Assembly: GCA_010093485.1 (NCBI GenBank)
Contig: MU001514.1
Location: 594,266-658,265 of the forward strand
Reading direction: 5' to 3'
Source: Karstenula rhodostoma CBS 690.94
Lineage: Eukaryota; Ascomycota; Dothideomycetes; Pleosporales; Didymosphaeriaceae
Length of the DNA: 64,000 nt
Part shown: one piece after another, positions 1 to 10,834 of the stretch
Numbering within the stretch: the first letter of the stretch is position 1
Layout: each line of letters begins with the position of its first letter
Position numbers and translations under genes: made by a program
The notes under the pieces: generated by a model
Database searches by the model: none
What the model was told of the DNA's origin: nothing
The model's input: only the letters and a program-made list of their open reading frames with translations

Positions 1-1
1 G

Positions 2-753
2 AATGGGTTTAACAATGACCTGAACAACCTGTTCCGCAAGGCCAACTTTCGCCGCGAGAGGGACCAGGAGAGCACGGTTATGCTCGTGGTCCAGCAGATC
101 CAGGTGTCGGTCGCGGATGACCGGGGCAACGCATTCGAGCAGGAGGTCTTCGTGCAGAGCGCGATCGTGGCGAACCGCGGCGCGAGGAGCACGAACACGG
201 TCATGCGTATGTGCCTTCTTACCCCTTGTTTCCCTGCTCCATCCCGCTAACGACCCACAGTCTTCGAGTCCAAGGCCATCGTCGCGACCCAGATCCTCGG
301 CAACCGTGGCAATGGTTTCGGCGGCATCGCAGGCGTCGGCAACGGACGCGCGACGGACGTCGCCGCCCTCCCCACCAAGACCGCCGACGTGCAGCTCTTC
401 GGCGCGCGCCCCACCTGGTCCGACGTTGCGGAGGACCCAGCGGCGACACTTGGCGCAGTCTGGCAGGCTGAGCTCGAGGACCTGCAGAAGGCCGACCAGG
501 ACGCTGCTGACAACCAGGCCAACCGCGAGGCGGCGCAGAAGGAGAAGGAGGCCCTTGATAAGGCGAAGGTGGAGCAGGAGGCCCAGAAGAAGGAGCAGCA
601 GCAGAAGCAGGAGCAACAGCAGCAGAAGCAGGAGCAGGAGCAGCAGAAGCAGGAGCAACAGCAGCAGAAGCAACAGCAGCAGAAGCAGGAGCAACAGCAG
701 CAGAAGCAACAGCAGCAGAAGCAGGAGCAACAGCAGCAGAAGCAGGAACTGGA

Positions 754-795
<42 letters not shown>

Positions 796-901
796 ACAGG
801 AGCAACAGCAGGCCGAGGCCTCGCAGTCCGCGGAGGCATCGCAATCCGCCGAAGCGACATCGACGTCTGCTGCTACAGAGGCGACCCCCGCTGCTGAGTA
901 G
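2..901 (+). CDS. Gln-rich hypothetical protein, 5'-partial
   Basis: The reading frame is open from the window edge. Exon 2-206 ends at a GTATGT donor; an intron with a GCTAAC branch site runs to the CAG at 260; the last exon is 261-901 (TAG). The visible N-terminal part has a stretch with AIVATQILGNRGNGFGG and no recognised domain. From about 475 the protein is a highly charged E/K/A region. From about 595 to 810 it is almost only Q, K and E, coded by imperfect CAG/AAG/GAG repeats including a run of about 13 Gln. The C-terminus is an A/S/E/T-rich tail. The start, and any signal peptide, lie outside the window. Function unknown. The low-complexity half probably forms a long helix or disordered segment and is likely length-variable between strains. 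Confidence 0.7.
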
Positions 902-1675
902 ACGTGCGCTTCCTGCTGACGGAGCTGCAATCTACGAGCCTATGGGCGAGCAATGCATAGAAGAGCGAAGAGTATGAGTATACCCTCGGAGGCGTTTCGT
1001 TGGCATTCAGTTGCACATGGTTGTTTTTCTTTTGATTTGGGTTTGGCGCGGAATAGCTGCAGCTTCTTGATGACTGCCTGTTCTCGACTGGTTCGGAGAA
1101 TGCTGATGAAATGATGTGACGAGTATGGTGGTTGAGATGAAGGCACAGTGAGGGGAATAGGAAACAAGATAGTATGACCATGAAATGTTAAATTTGTAAA
1201 GTTTACCTGGGGTCTTGTCGATTTGGTGTGTGGCCTTGTTTGATTACGATCGCGAATATAGACGGCGAGCGGTGATGTTGGTGTTGGTGTCAGCGTGATG
1301 CTTTGGGTGACGTTGATAGGGATGAAGTTGGAGCTCGGGTGGTACGTGCGCTCCGCCACCGACCTCCGCCTTATCCCCGCGGCGAAACTCTCCACTTCCG
1401 CTGTCACATCATTCCCCCAACGGCGCACCACTCTTTTTCCAGCATGGCCTGGCCTTACCCGTGAAGCGTTTGCTCCTTCTTGCCAGATAATTTTATCAAT
1501 TCGCCGTGAACGCAGTCAACGCTGAGGAATAAGTCAGGGGGGGATAGCCAAAGTTAGCCATCTTACGACCGGGAACAGATCGCGAGAAACTCTAGAAACC
1601 GGCATTCTCTTGGATCCACCACAATCTGCCTATACACTGGATGCTTGTGGATAACACACGACTGTTTCATCCAGC
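902..1675. other. Intergenic, nothing recognised
   Basis: This 774-nt stretch lies between the Gln-rich gene and the BTB gene, both on the + strand. It must hold the 3' UTR of the first and the promoter of the second. Short ORFs on both strands have no recognisable domain. I see no RNA gene or repeat. Confidence 0.5.
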
Positions 1676-2941
1676 ATGGCCGAAGATGACGCCCTCGTCG
1701 TCATTGCCCCTGCAGGCGACCTGATACTGGATGTAAGGCAGGCAGAAGGAGCCACCCGTTTCTCCTACCGCGTTCATTCCAAAGTCATCCGAGACAGCTC
1801 GCGCTACTTTGAGAATCTCCTCAGCGACCGGTTCAGCGAGGGAGAGCAACTGTCGGCCGCGCTCGAAGCCTTGAAACTAGCTGGGCACTCAGATCTTGCC
1901 GACGCGCCCGTCGATGCTTTGCCTCGAATCGCCATTGTGGACGTCGGTAGAACGAGTGCATCGAGCATACGGAACCTGGTCGCCGACTTTCTGCGTGCCA
2001 TACATGGCCAGGACCTCTCCGTTGCCATACCACCTGTGCCAAACCTGGCCAACATCGCGGTTGTCGCCGATCGATTCGATGCAACCGATACGCTCTCGCG
2101 GTATGTGCGGAGAAAGAAATACGGGTCGTTGCTGGACGCAAAGTCAGCCAAGGGAAAGATAAGCACGGGCATGACCGAGGAGCGGGTACGGCAGAAGCTG
2201 CTGGTTGGGCTGTTGTTCGACCATGCGCCTTGGGTTACGCGGTATTCGAAGCACCTCATCTTACGAGACTCGTCGCAATGGCAACCAGGCGTGGAGGAGA
2301 ACCACACCAGACCGCTGTGGTGGGATCTGCCGAACGGAGTTGAAGACGAACTGATACAGCGCCGTGAGTACATACTCGAGGCGATTAACTCACTCCAATC
2401 GCATTTCCTCAAGCTGTATACATCCGGCGAACGGCAGTGCAAACTAGGCTACGACACGTCCATACAATGCGACTCATTCCAACTGGGCGAAATGGTACGT
2501 TTCTTTATCAGGCTGGGCACATTACGGTTGCAAGGGACCATATATGACAATACCGAGCCGACGTACCACACTGGAGATGTCGAACGATTGTTGGAGTCGC
2601 TACGTCAATGTTCATCATATCAAGTCGATCGTAACCACGCCCACTGCGGTCTACGGACAAGGCTCCTACCTCTAGTTGATTTGATTCAAAATCAACTGTG
2701 TTTAGACACAACGAGCCTCGACGTCGGTCTTTGCCTTGAATGTTGGAACAATCACCGAGACACATACGCCTGGTCCGCAGCGAAGAGACCGGTATTGTGG
2801 GCTCAACCTAGGTCTTTGACCGGCAGCCGGATGCTCCAGGGACACCAACGAACGCCTAGCAGCTGCCTTCACAGGCATGTTGTGGTTCGGGATTTGTTCA
2901 TGGCCACCGAGAGGGACTGGACGGCTAGGGACGCCTACTGA
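1676..2941 (+). CDS. BTB/POZ-like domain protein
   Basis: Intronless, 421 residues. The N-terminal region has the layout of fungal BTB/POZ proteins: a segment of the type GDLILDV, then FRV/HSKVI (here YRVHSKVIRDSSRYFENLL, about residues 31-49), which is the 'stored in memory, resists mutation, positions the dimer' core of the fold, followed by a hydrophobic helix at about 100-110 (RNLVADFLRAIHG). The remainder (about 120-421) is the long C-terminal extension usual in these fungal proteins, with several Cys/His (LCLECWNNH near 355) but no clear zinc site. Family members act as protein-interaction adaptors; no partner can be inferred here. The ATG at 1676 is used because it is the first in frame and precedes the domain closely. 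Confidence 0.8.
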   Translation: MAEDDALVVIAPAGDLILDVRQAEGATRFSYRVHSKVIRDSSRYFENLLSDRFSEGEQLSAALEALKLAGHSDLADAPVDALPRIAIVDVGRTSASSIRNLVADFLRAIHGQDLSVAIPPVPNLANIAVVADRFDATDTLSRYVRRKKYGSLLDAKSAKGKISTGMTEERVRQKLLVGLLFDHAPWVTRYSKHLILRDSSQWQPGVEENHTRPLWWDLPNGVEDELIQRREYILEAINSLQSHFLKLYTSGERQCKLGYDTSIQCDSFQLGEMVRFFIRLGTLRLQGTIYDNTEPTYHTGDVERLLESLRQCSSYQVDRNHAHCGLRTRLLPLVDLIQNQLCLDTTSLDVGLCLECWNNHRDTYAWSAAKRPVLWAQPRSLTGSRMLQGHQRTPSSCLHRHVVVRDLFMATERDWTARDAY

Positions 2942-3977
2942 AGGCACTGCAAACCATGCACTACGACCTCATCTCCTGAGACTTCCAGGCGGCGATCAGC
3001 CCCCAAGTCCCAACATACTGCGCCGAGCCTGCCCTGCACGCAAGGCTGGCTCGTGCTTGTCGCACCCCGGTCACACCAGCCCTATGAAGCCACAGCCGTT
3101 GCAGTTCAGCCTAAGGCAGAGACCAGGTGGGTCCATTATGGTTAGTGCCGGTAAAAGATACATTCTGCATTATAAATACCTGTGGGTTTGCCGCGGGGCG
3201 CTCGGTGCCGGTTGCCGTCAGTAGGCGAGAGACTGGAAATCAGCCCTTGGTTGTGCCTTGGAAGCGCAACTGCAGTACCGAATGTGGTGTGCCATTATAT
3301 GTAGAATAGTTGGCTTACTGTGGGGTAGTTCGCCTCCATGGGGGAGTAGTTCACGAGCCGCGACCACGGTACGTCTGTGTCTTGAGCCAATGCTCATAAA
3401 CAAATGAAATCGCTGTGTTCTGGTCAAAGGGTTCGCAAACTGATGCGGCGCGGCTATGCAGGCCACGAAGTAGGCCGTGGGGCGGGCTGTGTAGCTGGGC
3501 TGTGTTGAATGTTCGCCCTCACGAAACACAGCCCCACACAACACCGCGCGCAGAGCAAAGTGTCCTTTCAGCAGAACGCCACAAGGCAGGTAAATAGTTG
3601 TTTGATCCACATGTCTGGGTGTCTCGTGTTTGTCAGAGGTTCTTTTGGGGTTTGAGCCACGCAAGGCAGGCATGAGGCAGAGAGAGGCGCACACTGTATG
3701 TTCTGTTGATAAGCTAGTGGTATAAGAAGTTGCCAGAGCCATGGTCAACATGTATTCCATTCCGGTACATTAGGTCACGACTTGCGAAAAGGGAACCTTC
3801 CTGTTTAGTCACATGCGTAATATTCAAACTCAGAAAGCATACTAAAGCACCTACCCCATGTCTGTGTCACAGGCCACCTACTTGTTCAATCACTGCCACA
3901 ACGCCCCTCCACCCAGCATATCTCAACGACGCGTAATACTACTATCGGGCGCTTACTCACAGCGAAATCCACACAGC
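2942..3977. other. Intergenic, nothing recognised
   Basis: About 1 kb between the BTB gene and the vWA gene. No ORF with a recognisable domain on either strand. A TATA-like TTATAAATACC is present at 3170-3180, but no supported gene follows it closely. Confidence 0.5.
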
Positions 3978-5016
3978 ATGTCAATGTTCGGCAGCCTGAA
4001 GAAAAAGCTCTCCAGACGGGGCTCAAACCCGCCCTCACAAAAGTCGGCTGAAGCAAACACGTCGACCCAGGGTGGCTATCTTGCTCCTAGCAACAACAGC
4101 CCGCTCACCAATCCTTCGTCCGCAACTAGGCGTCCTAGTGAGCAGAAAACTCTTCGTTTTTGCAATGCTATATTAACAATCATCAGGTAACTCATCCACC
4201 AACCCTTTCGCACGACAAGGCGCCAACGACCCGCCTCCAGCATATACTCCCGGATCAGCAGCCCCAGCACCCATCTCCCGCCAACCTTCTATAGGACCAG
4301 CCACTGACGACGACCCCTATGCCTTCCTCCGGAACTTCGACACCGTCTTCCTCATCGACGACTCCGGCTCCATGGCCGGCGGGCGCTGGGGCCAAGTCGA
4401 GCAAGCTCTCAGCGTCATCGCCCCCATTTGTGCAGAGCGTGACGAAGACGGCATCGACGTGTACTTCCTCAACAACAAGAAGATCTGGAAGCACCAGCGC
4501 ACAGCCGGCCACATCATCGAGATCTTCCAGGACGCCAAGCCCGGCGGGCAGACCTTCACGGGCAAGCGCCTCTACGAGATGCTCGCGCCGTATCTGGCGC
4601 GCTACAAGAAGGACCCCGCCAACACCAAGCCGGTCAACATCATCGTGATTACCGACGGCCAGGCGCACGACGATGTTGCGGGGACCATCCAGGACGTTGC
4701 GAAGAAGCTGGACCGCTGGGAGGCGCCGCCGTGGCAGGTCGGCATCCAGTTCTTCCAAATCGGAAATGATCCCGAGGCGCGGAATATGCTCAAGCAACTC
4801 GACGACGAGCTGGCGGGTAGCGACGACCTGAGGGATATCGTGGACACGGTGCCGTTTACGAGCGAGGGGGGCGCGCAGCTATCTGCGACGGGCATTATGA
4901 AGGTGAGCACGGCTTATGTTGCGAGAGAGTGTGCAGTGCTAAGCTAACGGGCGTAGGTGGTGCTTGGTAGCGTGAATCGCCGCCTCGACCGCAATTCTAA
5001 GGAACTTCACCGATGA
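3978..5016 (+). CDS. von Willebrand factor A domain protein
   Basis: Three exons: 3978-4137, 4187-4902 and 4957-5016, giving 311 residues. The N-terminus (about 1-105) is a Ser/Pro/Gln-rich disordered leader starting MSMFGSLKKKLSRRGS. The vWA domain begins at about 107 (NFDTVFLIDDSGSMAGGRW) and carries a complete MIDAS metal site: DxSxS (DDSGS), a downstream Thr (GGQTFTGKRL) and Asp (VIVITDGQAHDD). A domain of about 190 residues fills the rest, ending in a short basic tail encoded mostly by the last exon. There is no U-box, RING or membrane segment, so it resembles the small cytosolic vWA proteins common in Pezizomycotina. Role unknown; metal-dependent protein binding is the family expectation. 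Confidence 0.88.
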
Positions 5017-6229
5017 GGGTGGGTGAATCCTTCCTGCCATTCTCGATGTCCAGGGCTATCTTCAGTGTACAGAGGGCGGGTGTGCATGCCACCCCTCCAT
5101 AACTGTCGCCTTTTTTTTCTTTTCTTTTCCATGCGTATGTTTCCTGTTTTTCTGTTTCATCGGCTGGCGTTCATGGTTGGGCTGCTGTGCACGCACACTG
5201 GGTGTCGTGCCACGGCATGGGCGGGCGGGTCAGTTGCTTTGCTGTTCAATCAAGATACCCGACCGCCACCACACCTCTCACGACTATCACGGCTATCACG
5301 GTTCTACCCCCGCCAGAAGGGGTGTCCCGCTTGCATTAGATTTCTTTAGCTCCGTCTCGGAGCCACTTATAGACGAGCAGCGTCCCCCCGATAGGTCTGA
5401 CCAGGGGAGCGTTGTAGTAGTATACGTGAGATGTGAATGTTTATTGATGCGAATTGGCTGCTTGGAATATGCGTGTATGTGCTGTGACTAGGTACTGCAT
5501 ATGCAGATGTTGGAGGGGGACACGTGGTACGGTACCGGTGAAGAGGGGAAGTGTGCCTGGCGAGGCTGACTTTGGATGTCGATGGATGCTACTGGGTCGA
5601 CGGGTGCTACGGGCTCGAAACTGGATACCTAGTGGGGGGACGCATGTAGGATTGCAGACACGGTACGGTGGTGTTGATAGCGCCTTTGGGAGAGATTGCG
5701 TTGGATTGGACTGGATTGGGCTTGCTGAGCGATGGTCTAGCTCGGGGAGCTGCATGCACTCGCGGTTTACCTGTTGATATGGATGTGGGTGATGCTACAT
5801 CGGTGCGGTGAGTAGTGTCGCTGAGTTGGGCGGGTTGCTCGGAGCTGTGGTTGCAACCTTTGTTTGGGATGTGCTCGTATCTGTGGCTGTGGCTACATCT
5901 GGAGACATGGGGAGCTGATGGCATGGTGATGGTGTCAACCACCTTCAGGAGATATGAGATCGATCACACTATACGAGTTGGAATAGGAATTTCAGCAGTG
6001 AAGTAAATCCCGTGTCGAGTAATCACAAAGCCAATGTCAATCACACCAAACAGCAGCGGTATCTAGCCCTAACGCCTGGAACCCAATAAACCGCAATGTA
6101 AGCTACGCCTGTTCATGTCCAGAGTGAAAACCATTGCCCAGCCCCAGCGATGCCGAAACGTCCCTGATGATGCAAAGAAACCTGTCAACCCATGTATTCA
6201 GAGCCACCAACAAGCAGTCGTCAAGTTCC
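5017..6229. other. Intergenic, nothing recognised
   Basis: Convergent stretch of 1.2 kb between the vWA gene (+) and the small Cys-motif gene (-). It contains a T-rich stretch at 5109-5129 and several short ORFs with biased composition, none recognisable. I see no RNA gene. Confidence 0.45.
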
Positions 6230-6889
6230 TCACTCTTCTCCCCATGGCATCGGCATCTTCTCGAGGGTCTCGATGTTCGGCTTCATCTTCGTAAGGTGCG
6301 GAATGAGATCGGTGTAGAGTTCCTCTTGGTTCTTGTGAACAAAGGGACAGTTGTCAGTGCAGGTTCCGGAATGACGCTTGCACTTGGTGACGCAAGTAGG
6401 GGGATGGGGCAGTTTCTTGCCGTTGTCCCCGGGGATCTCGGGCCACTTGGGCTTGCGGTGCTTGCGACTGATATATTTCTTGAAATTTCCCTTCTTGCCC
6501 TTCTTGCTCTTGGTGTCTTCTTCGTCGCTGCTATGGGTAAGTTGGTCGGAACCTGTAAGCGGTTCATCGATGCAGACTACTTACCTTGAGGGAACTTCCA
6601 TAGCTTGGGACACGAGCGTCTTGATGCGCTCGGTCAACTCGGCGGAAGGTTTGTCAGACTCCTGGGTGGAAGCACCCTCAGCGATTTTTTGGACAGTCGA
6701 GATGGTGCTGACTTGAAGGGCCTGCGTAAGATGCGCGAAGATGTGGCCGGCGCCCAGCTTGTGGATAGCGAAGTCGCGCAGGGTGATCGAGTGCGCCAGC
6801 TCCTGCAGCCTGAGCTGCCACATAGTAGCTTTGTGGTGCTCCTTGGAAACTTCAAGCTGCTGCTGTAGGTCGTAATCGCGGGGTGCCAT
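6230..6889 (-). CDS. Hypothetical protein with C-x3-C/C-x3-C motif
   Basis: Two exons on the minus strand: 6889-6585 and 6530-6230, with a 54-nt GTAAGT intron whose acceptor CATAG keeps the frame (the nearer CAG gives a stop). The product has 201 residues. The N-terminal half (MAPRDYDLQQQLEVSKEHH to about residue 100) is helical with repeated L/Q/H and may be a coiled coil. The middle is Lys-rich (SKKGKKGNFKKYISRK), nuclear-signal-like. The C-terminal part has four Cys in PTCVTKCKRHSGTCTDNCPF, a compact possible zinc or disulfide knuckle, and ends MPWGEE. I do not recognise the family. The Cys spacing and basic stretch suggest a nucleic-acid-binding protein, but that is inference. Confidence 0.7.
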
Positions 6890-7480
6890 CGTTATCACTG
6901 CAAGAAGATGTCTAGAGGGGTATTGGAAGTGGCTGCAGTGGTCGTGGTGGGCGGGTGGGACTTTCATATGATCTCTGGAGCGCACCCAAGGATCTATCGT
7001 CTACTATCCCGCAATAGGGTAAGTGCGTGACGAAGGTAAAGGTCCGGAGCCGGCCTGCTCGCTCACCTTCACTTGAAAGACCACGCGCGTTTGCGACCGC
7101 GGGCACTGCACCAGGGTATCAACATGCACTAATAGTTTATGTGAAGTAGGAATGCCACTATTTTTCTCTATTTAACCTTGAGGTGACCACGGTGACCGCA
7201 GATTGCAGGTCGATTGCGGCACGTGCTCTCACCATTCACCGGTGAAGTGAGCTTTCCTCCACGTTAGTAACGACTAGCGCGGGGCGTGAAAACATGTGAC
7301 CCATGCACGGACCTGGCTGCGACAACTATATATACCCCGCCTACCTCCCACGCTCGATCTCTTTTTCTCTCCAGAGCCCGGTCGCAGGAACTATGCCTGC
7401 CACAACGCTTTCATGCTTTGTGCACAGCTCCCACAGGTAAGCTTACTTGTTCAAGTTGTGGAAATACTATACTCACGTCA
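6890..7480. other. Intergenic upstream of repeat array
   Basis: Holds the promoter of the minus-strand Cys-motif gene and a TATA-like box on the plus strand at 7327-7334. An ATG at 7393 opens a 14-codon frame that runs into a GTAAG donor at 7437, but no acceptor I can find joins it in frame to the repeat-coding frame. Confidence 0.4.
7327..7334 (+). promoter_or_regulatory. TATA-like box before repeat ORF
   Basis: TATATATA lies 59-66 nt before the ATG at 7393, a typical distance. Whether it drives the repeat-containing frame downstream is unknown. Confidence 0.35.
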
Positions 7481-7871
7481 GTAGAAAATATCGCTGCTGA
7501 AGCCGTAGAAAATATCGCTACGCCGACAGAAAATATCGCTGTCGAAGCCGTGGAAAACATTGCCACGCCAGCAGAAANNNNNNNNNNNNNNNNNNNNNNN
7601 NNNNNNNNNNNNNNNNNNNNNNNNNNNNNNNNNNNNNNNNNNNNNNNNNNNNNNNNNNNNNNNNNNNNNNNNNNNNNNNNNNNNNNNTGAAGCCGTAGAA
7701 AATATCGCTACGCCGACAGAAAATATCGCTGTCGAAGCCGTGGAAAACATTGCCACGCCAGCAGAAAATATCGCTGCTGAAGTCGTGGAAAATCTCGCCA
7801 CGCATGCCGCCCTGCGGAAGTCGTGGGAAATATTACCGCGCGGGAGAAAGGTCAGCGACCGCTCTGGTTAG
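7481..7871 (+). repeat. 90-bp tandem repeat coding ENIA motifs, gapped
   Basis: A tandem array with a 90-nt period reads, in one frame, as alternating 8- and 7-residue units such as ENIAAEAV and ENIATPT. The positions 7498-7577 and 7688-7767 are identical as far as I can read, so the copies are recent duplicates. The last copy diverges (ENLATHA) and the frame continues to a TAG at 7869-7871. The same frame is open upstream to about 7286 but holds no ATG there, so no start can be assigned. A run of 110 N (7578-7687) interrupts the array. It could be a real low-complexity protein, the end of a spliced gene, or a non-coding minisatellite that happens to be open. No domain recognised. Confidence 0.6.
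7578..7687. other. Assembly gap (110 N) inside tandem repeat
   Basis: The unit start TGAAGCCG occurs at 7498 and 7688, 190 nt apart, while the true period is 90 nt (7688 to 7778). The N count is therefore out of register: 10, 100 or 190 missing bases would fit, 110 does not. The frame break across the gap is probably an artefact. Confidence 0.9.
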
Positions 7872-8843
7872 TCATGGGCAAGTGTCTATGCACTTCAGAT
7901 TCAGCATTCAACTGCGGTTTCTGCGCGGGTCTTCGGAGGGCATGCCGAGCACCGCAACATCCTGAACGGTATTCAACATGCCGTTCTTTTCTTTCATTGA
8001 GACAAGGTCCGTTGGACATGTCTTGAGGAAGGGCAGCTCTCTACACTTTGCGTTGAGTTGAATTGGCAGGTACAGGCTCGGCTGGGAGGAATAGATGCTG
8101 TACAGTGTGCGAAAGAACCATGATCGGGGTGAGGAAAAGAGGTGATACAAGGATGGTTACGAGTGTAATTGTGATAACTCTGGTAGATGCGAGATAGCGT
8201 GGAATATTCACGGTACGTAAATGCTGCGCTGCATGATTGTTTGAGTGTATCAGAGAGATATCCTCACTTCTTCGCTTCAACTTCAACTAATAGTACGCAA
8301 AGCAAAGGAGGTAGACTATACACCTTAACACACGTACAGGTTGAGTCACGGCTCTGCTTCACGCAGTGGGCTCGTCGATGAATTGCAAATTTGATATGCC
8401 GTACTCTCACCTCTGACACCTCTATCTTAATGTTTCTTTAAGAACAAGAACAAGCATTCTATCACACAACATGAAATATACTCCAAAGTCCTTCCTCAGG
8501 CTACTTAAAGCACCTTCACCCACCACATATTTCCTTCTTACCCTACCTCCGTGACCAAATCTCCCTACCTACGACAACCCAATTACCACCACTATGCAGT
8601 CCCCAACTAGACTCCCGTCCTCTCCCTTCCCCGCAAAGGTCTTAACACTAATCTCATATAGGCTATTCCTTTGTATTATATTCTCTACTTCGCCCTAATA
8701 ATATTTTAATCTACCACCGAAGTCCTGCCTCGCTTGGGTGTCACAAGACCTACTTAGCACCACATACATACACCCTACACATTCTGCATGTATCGTCCCA
8801 GGCCCGAGTACCGAATTTATCCATTCACACTTGCGAACCCCTA
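7872..8843. other. Intergenic, AT-richer, nothing recognised
   Basis: About 970 nt between the repeat array (+) and the 3' end of the permease (-). The part 8390-8780 is pyrimidine-rich and AT-richer than its surroundings. No supported ORF. Confidence 0.4.
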
Positions 8844-10834
8844 TCAGACCTTCGCAGCAACACGGTCCCCTTTCTCCCCTCCAGCATCCACGCTCTCAAC
8901 AGTCGTAGGAACACCCTCAATCTGCAGTCCCTCTTCCCGAATCGCAGCCTGCTGTTCATCAGTGAGATCATCCTCACTGAGCGTGATCTTCGGCCCAGTA
9001 AACCACTTTCTCGCGTCTACAACTCATCAGTTACGCATGCACACGGCAGAAACACTCGCCACTCACCAATGAAGTAATATGCTAGACTTCCACCCCAGAC
9101 AGCGCAGTTCACGACCACGGTGTAGTTCATCGTCTGCGGCGTCGGATTCGGCCCGCTCGCAGGAAACATGGCGAGCACGATGCCAAACAAGAGAAACGCA
9201 ATTGCCAGCCACCCAATCGGCCGCGAGAGCTTGTCGCCGGTGTACACAGGCCCGGGCTTGAACTTGTTCTGGCCCCAGACAAGGCGGCAGAAGATAGGCG
9301 TGCCCCACGCGACGTTGTTCGCCGCGACAGCGAGCGAAAACAGCGCCGACGCCGCAGCCGGCGCAATCAGACACAGCAGCCCGAGCACGCACGCGACGAG
9401 CACGCAGCCCCAGACGGCGCGCACGGGGATGAGCAGGCGCGGGGAGACGCGGCGGAAAAAGGCGCTGAAGGGGAGTGCGCCGTCGCGGGAGAAGGCCCAG
9501 CTTTGGCGGCTGACCGCGACGAGGATGGAGAGGCCCATCAAAAACTGCACGATGAAGAGGAGAGTCATCATGCCCAGGGCGCCGCGCTTACCCAGCGCGT
9601 CGTAGTAGATCTGTGCCATGGGCTGGCCGAAGGGAGAGGAGAGGAGGGTGGAGGTGTCGCGCGTCATGCAGGCGGCGAGGACGATGCAGATGAGCCAGCC
9701 GAAGAACCAGCAGCTGCCGATGCTGGAATACGTGTTAGACATCTACACGCTGGCGTGGGTTGGAAAACGACGTACCTCATGAGGATGCCGTATGGAACGG
9801 CTTTCGTAGCGTTGGAAGCTTCCTCGGACATATGCACGCAGGAATCAAAACCGCCAATCGTCCAGATCGGCGAGAGCCATGTGAGGAACCAAGCAAAGCC
9901 AGGAGACCACGTCGTCAGGTTGTCGGTGTGACTGAAAATATACTTCGCGTCGTTGCGCTCGTGTTTTCGTCCGATGGGAAGCGCAATCATGGTCGCAGCG
10001 ATGAGGATGAAGTTTGCTCTGCTCGCGTTAGTCGCGTCCGATATATGTATTAAACAGCAAATCTAGAGGTTGTGCGCACATTACGAAGACGGTTTGCAAC
10101 TTCGCCATCGCCTTGGATATGGTGGATGCAAGGACGCCGTGGACTAAAACGCAGCACATAAATACCACGTAAACGATGCCGTTCGAGGGCTCCCAATTGC
10201 CATCCCGTGCGATGACGATGACTGAGACGAACATCAGCGCAAAGCCGTAGTCGATGCTGCATAGTCCACCGACGAGGCCTAGTGTGTTGCTGTACCCGAC
10301 CAAGAACGACAATGCGTTGCGCGTCTTTGGGCTGGCGAAGTAGTGTGCTGTATCTCCTCAGTATCAAGACCTGATGTTGGATTGAGGCAGGTCATACTCC
10401 ACCAGTAAAGACCTCCAGAGGTAGGCATCGCGCTTCCCAGATCCGCCATTGCGAGGCCAACGACGAAGATGAACGCACTGGCAGTGAACCATCCCTAGAC
10501 ATATCAGCACATCTATCCCCCACGACAATCATCCGACATACCCAGACAAGCCCAGCAGGTCCCGCGGGCAGCGAATACGCAAGCGTTGAAGCTATCGACG
10601 GAAGCAGACCCATAATGGAGAACGCAATGCCAAAAACCTCCATAATGCCAAAGTTTCTCCGCAGCTCTTGCTTGTAGCCCAACTTTGCTGCACAACGTCA
10701 GCCACTCTACTTCTCCGCACACAATCGATCTGCATACCCAAGACGGCAGCATCGTCCTCGCTCGCAAGACCTTGTGCGACTCCCGTCAATGAGCCCTGCC
10801 TCTCGGCATCGTACTGGGGAACTTCCTCAGCCAT
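8844..10834 (-). CDS. APC-family amino-acid/GABA-type permease
   Basis: Seven exons on the minus strand give roughly 550 residues; clear borders are 10834-10738, 10687-10542, 10494-10398 and 10347 onward, with the last exon ending at TGA 8844. The cytosolic N-terminus (MAEEVPQYDAERQGS) is followed by the family core starting GYKQELRRNFGIMEVFGIAFS, then about 12 hydrophobic helices. Landmarks are the helix 1 segment LPAGPAGLVWGW, PTSGGLYWW, and GGFDSCVHMSEEASNA before helix 8, which match the UGA4/GABA-permease branch of the amino acid-polyamine-organocation superfamily. The tail is acidic and cytosolic (LSEDDLTDEQQAA), possibly a ubiquitin-ligase contact. It should import a neutral amino acid, GABA or a polyamine across the plasma membrane; the substrate cannot be told from sequence. 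One donor is GTGCGC rather than GTATGT. Confidence 0.9.

Noticed and set aside
247..930. Minus-strand frame with long poly-Cys run
   Set aside because: It is the complement of the CAG-rich Gln tract and not a plausible protein.
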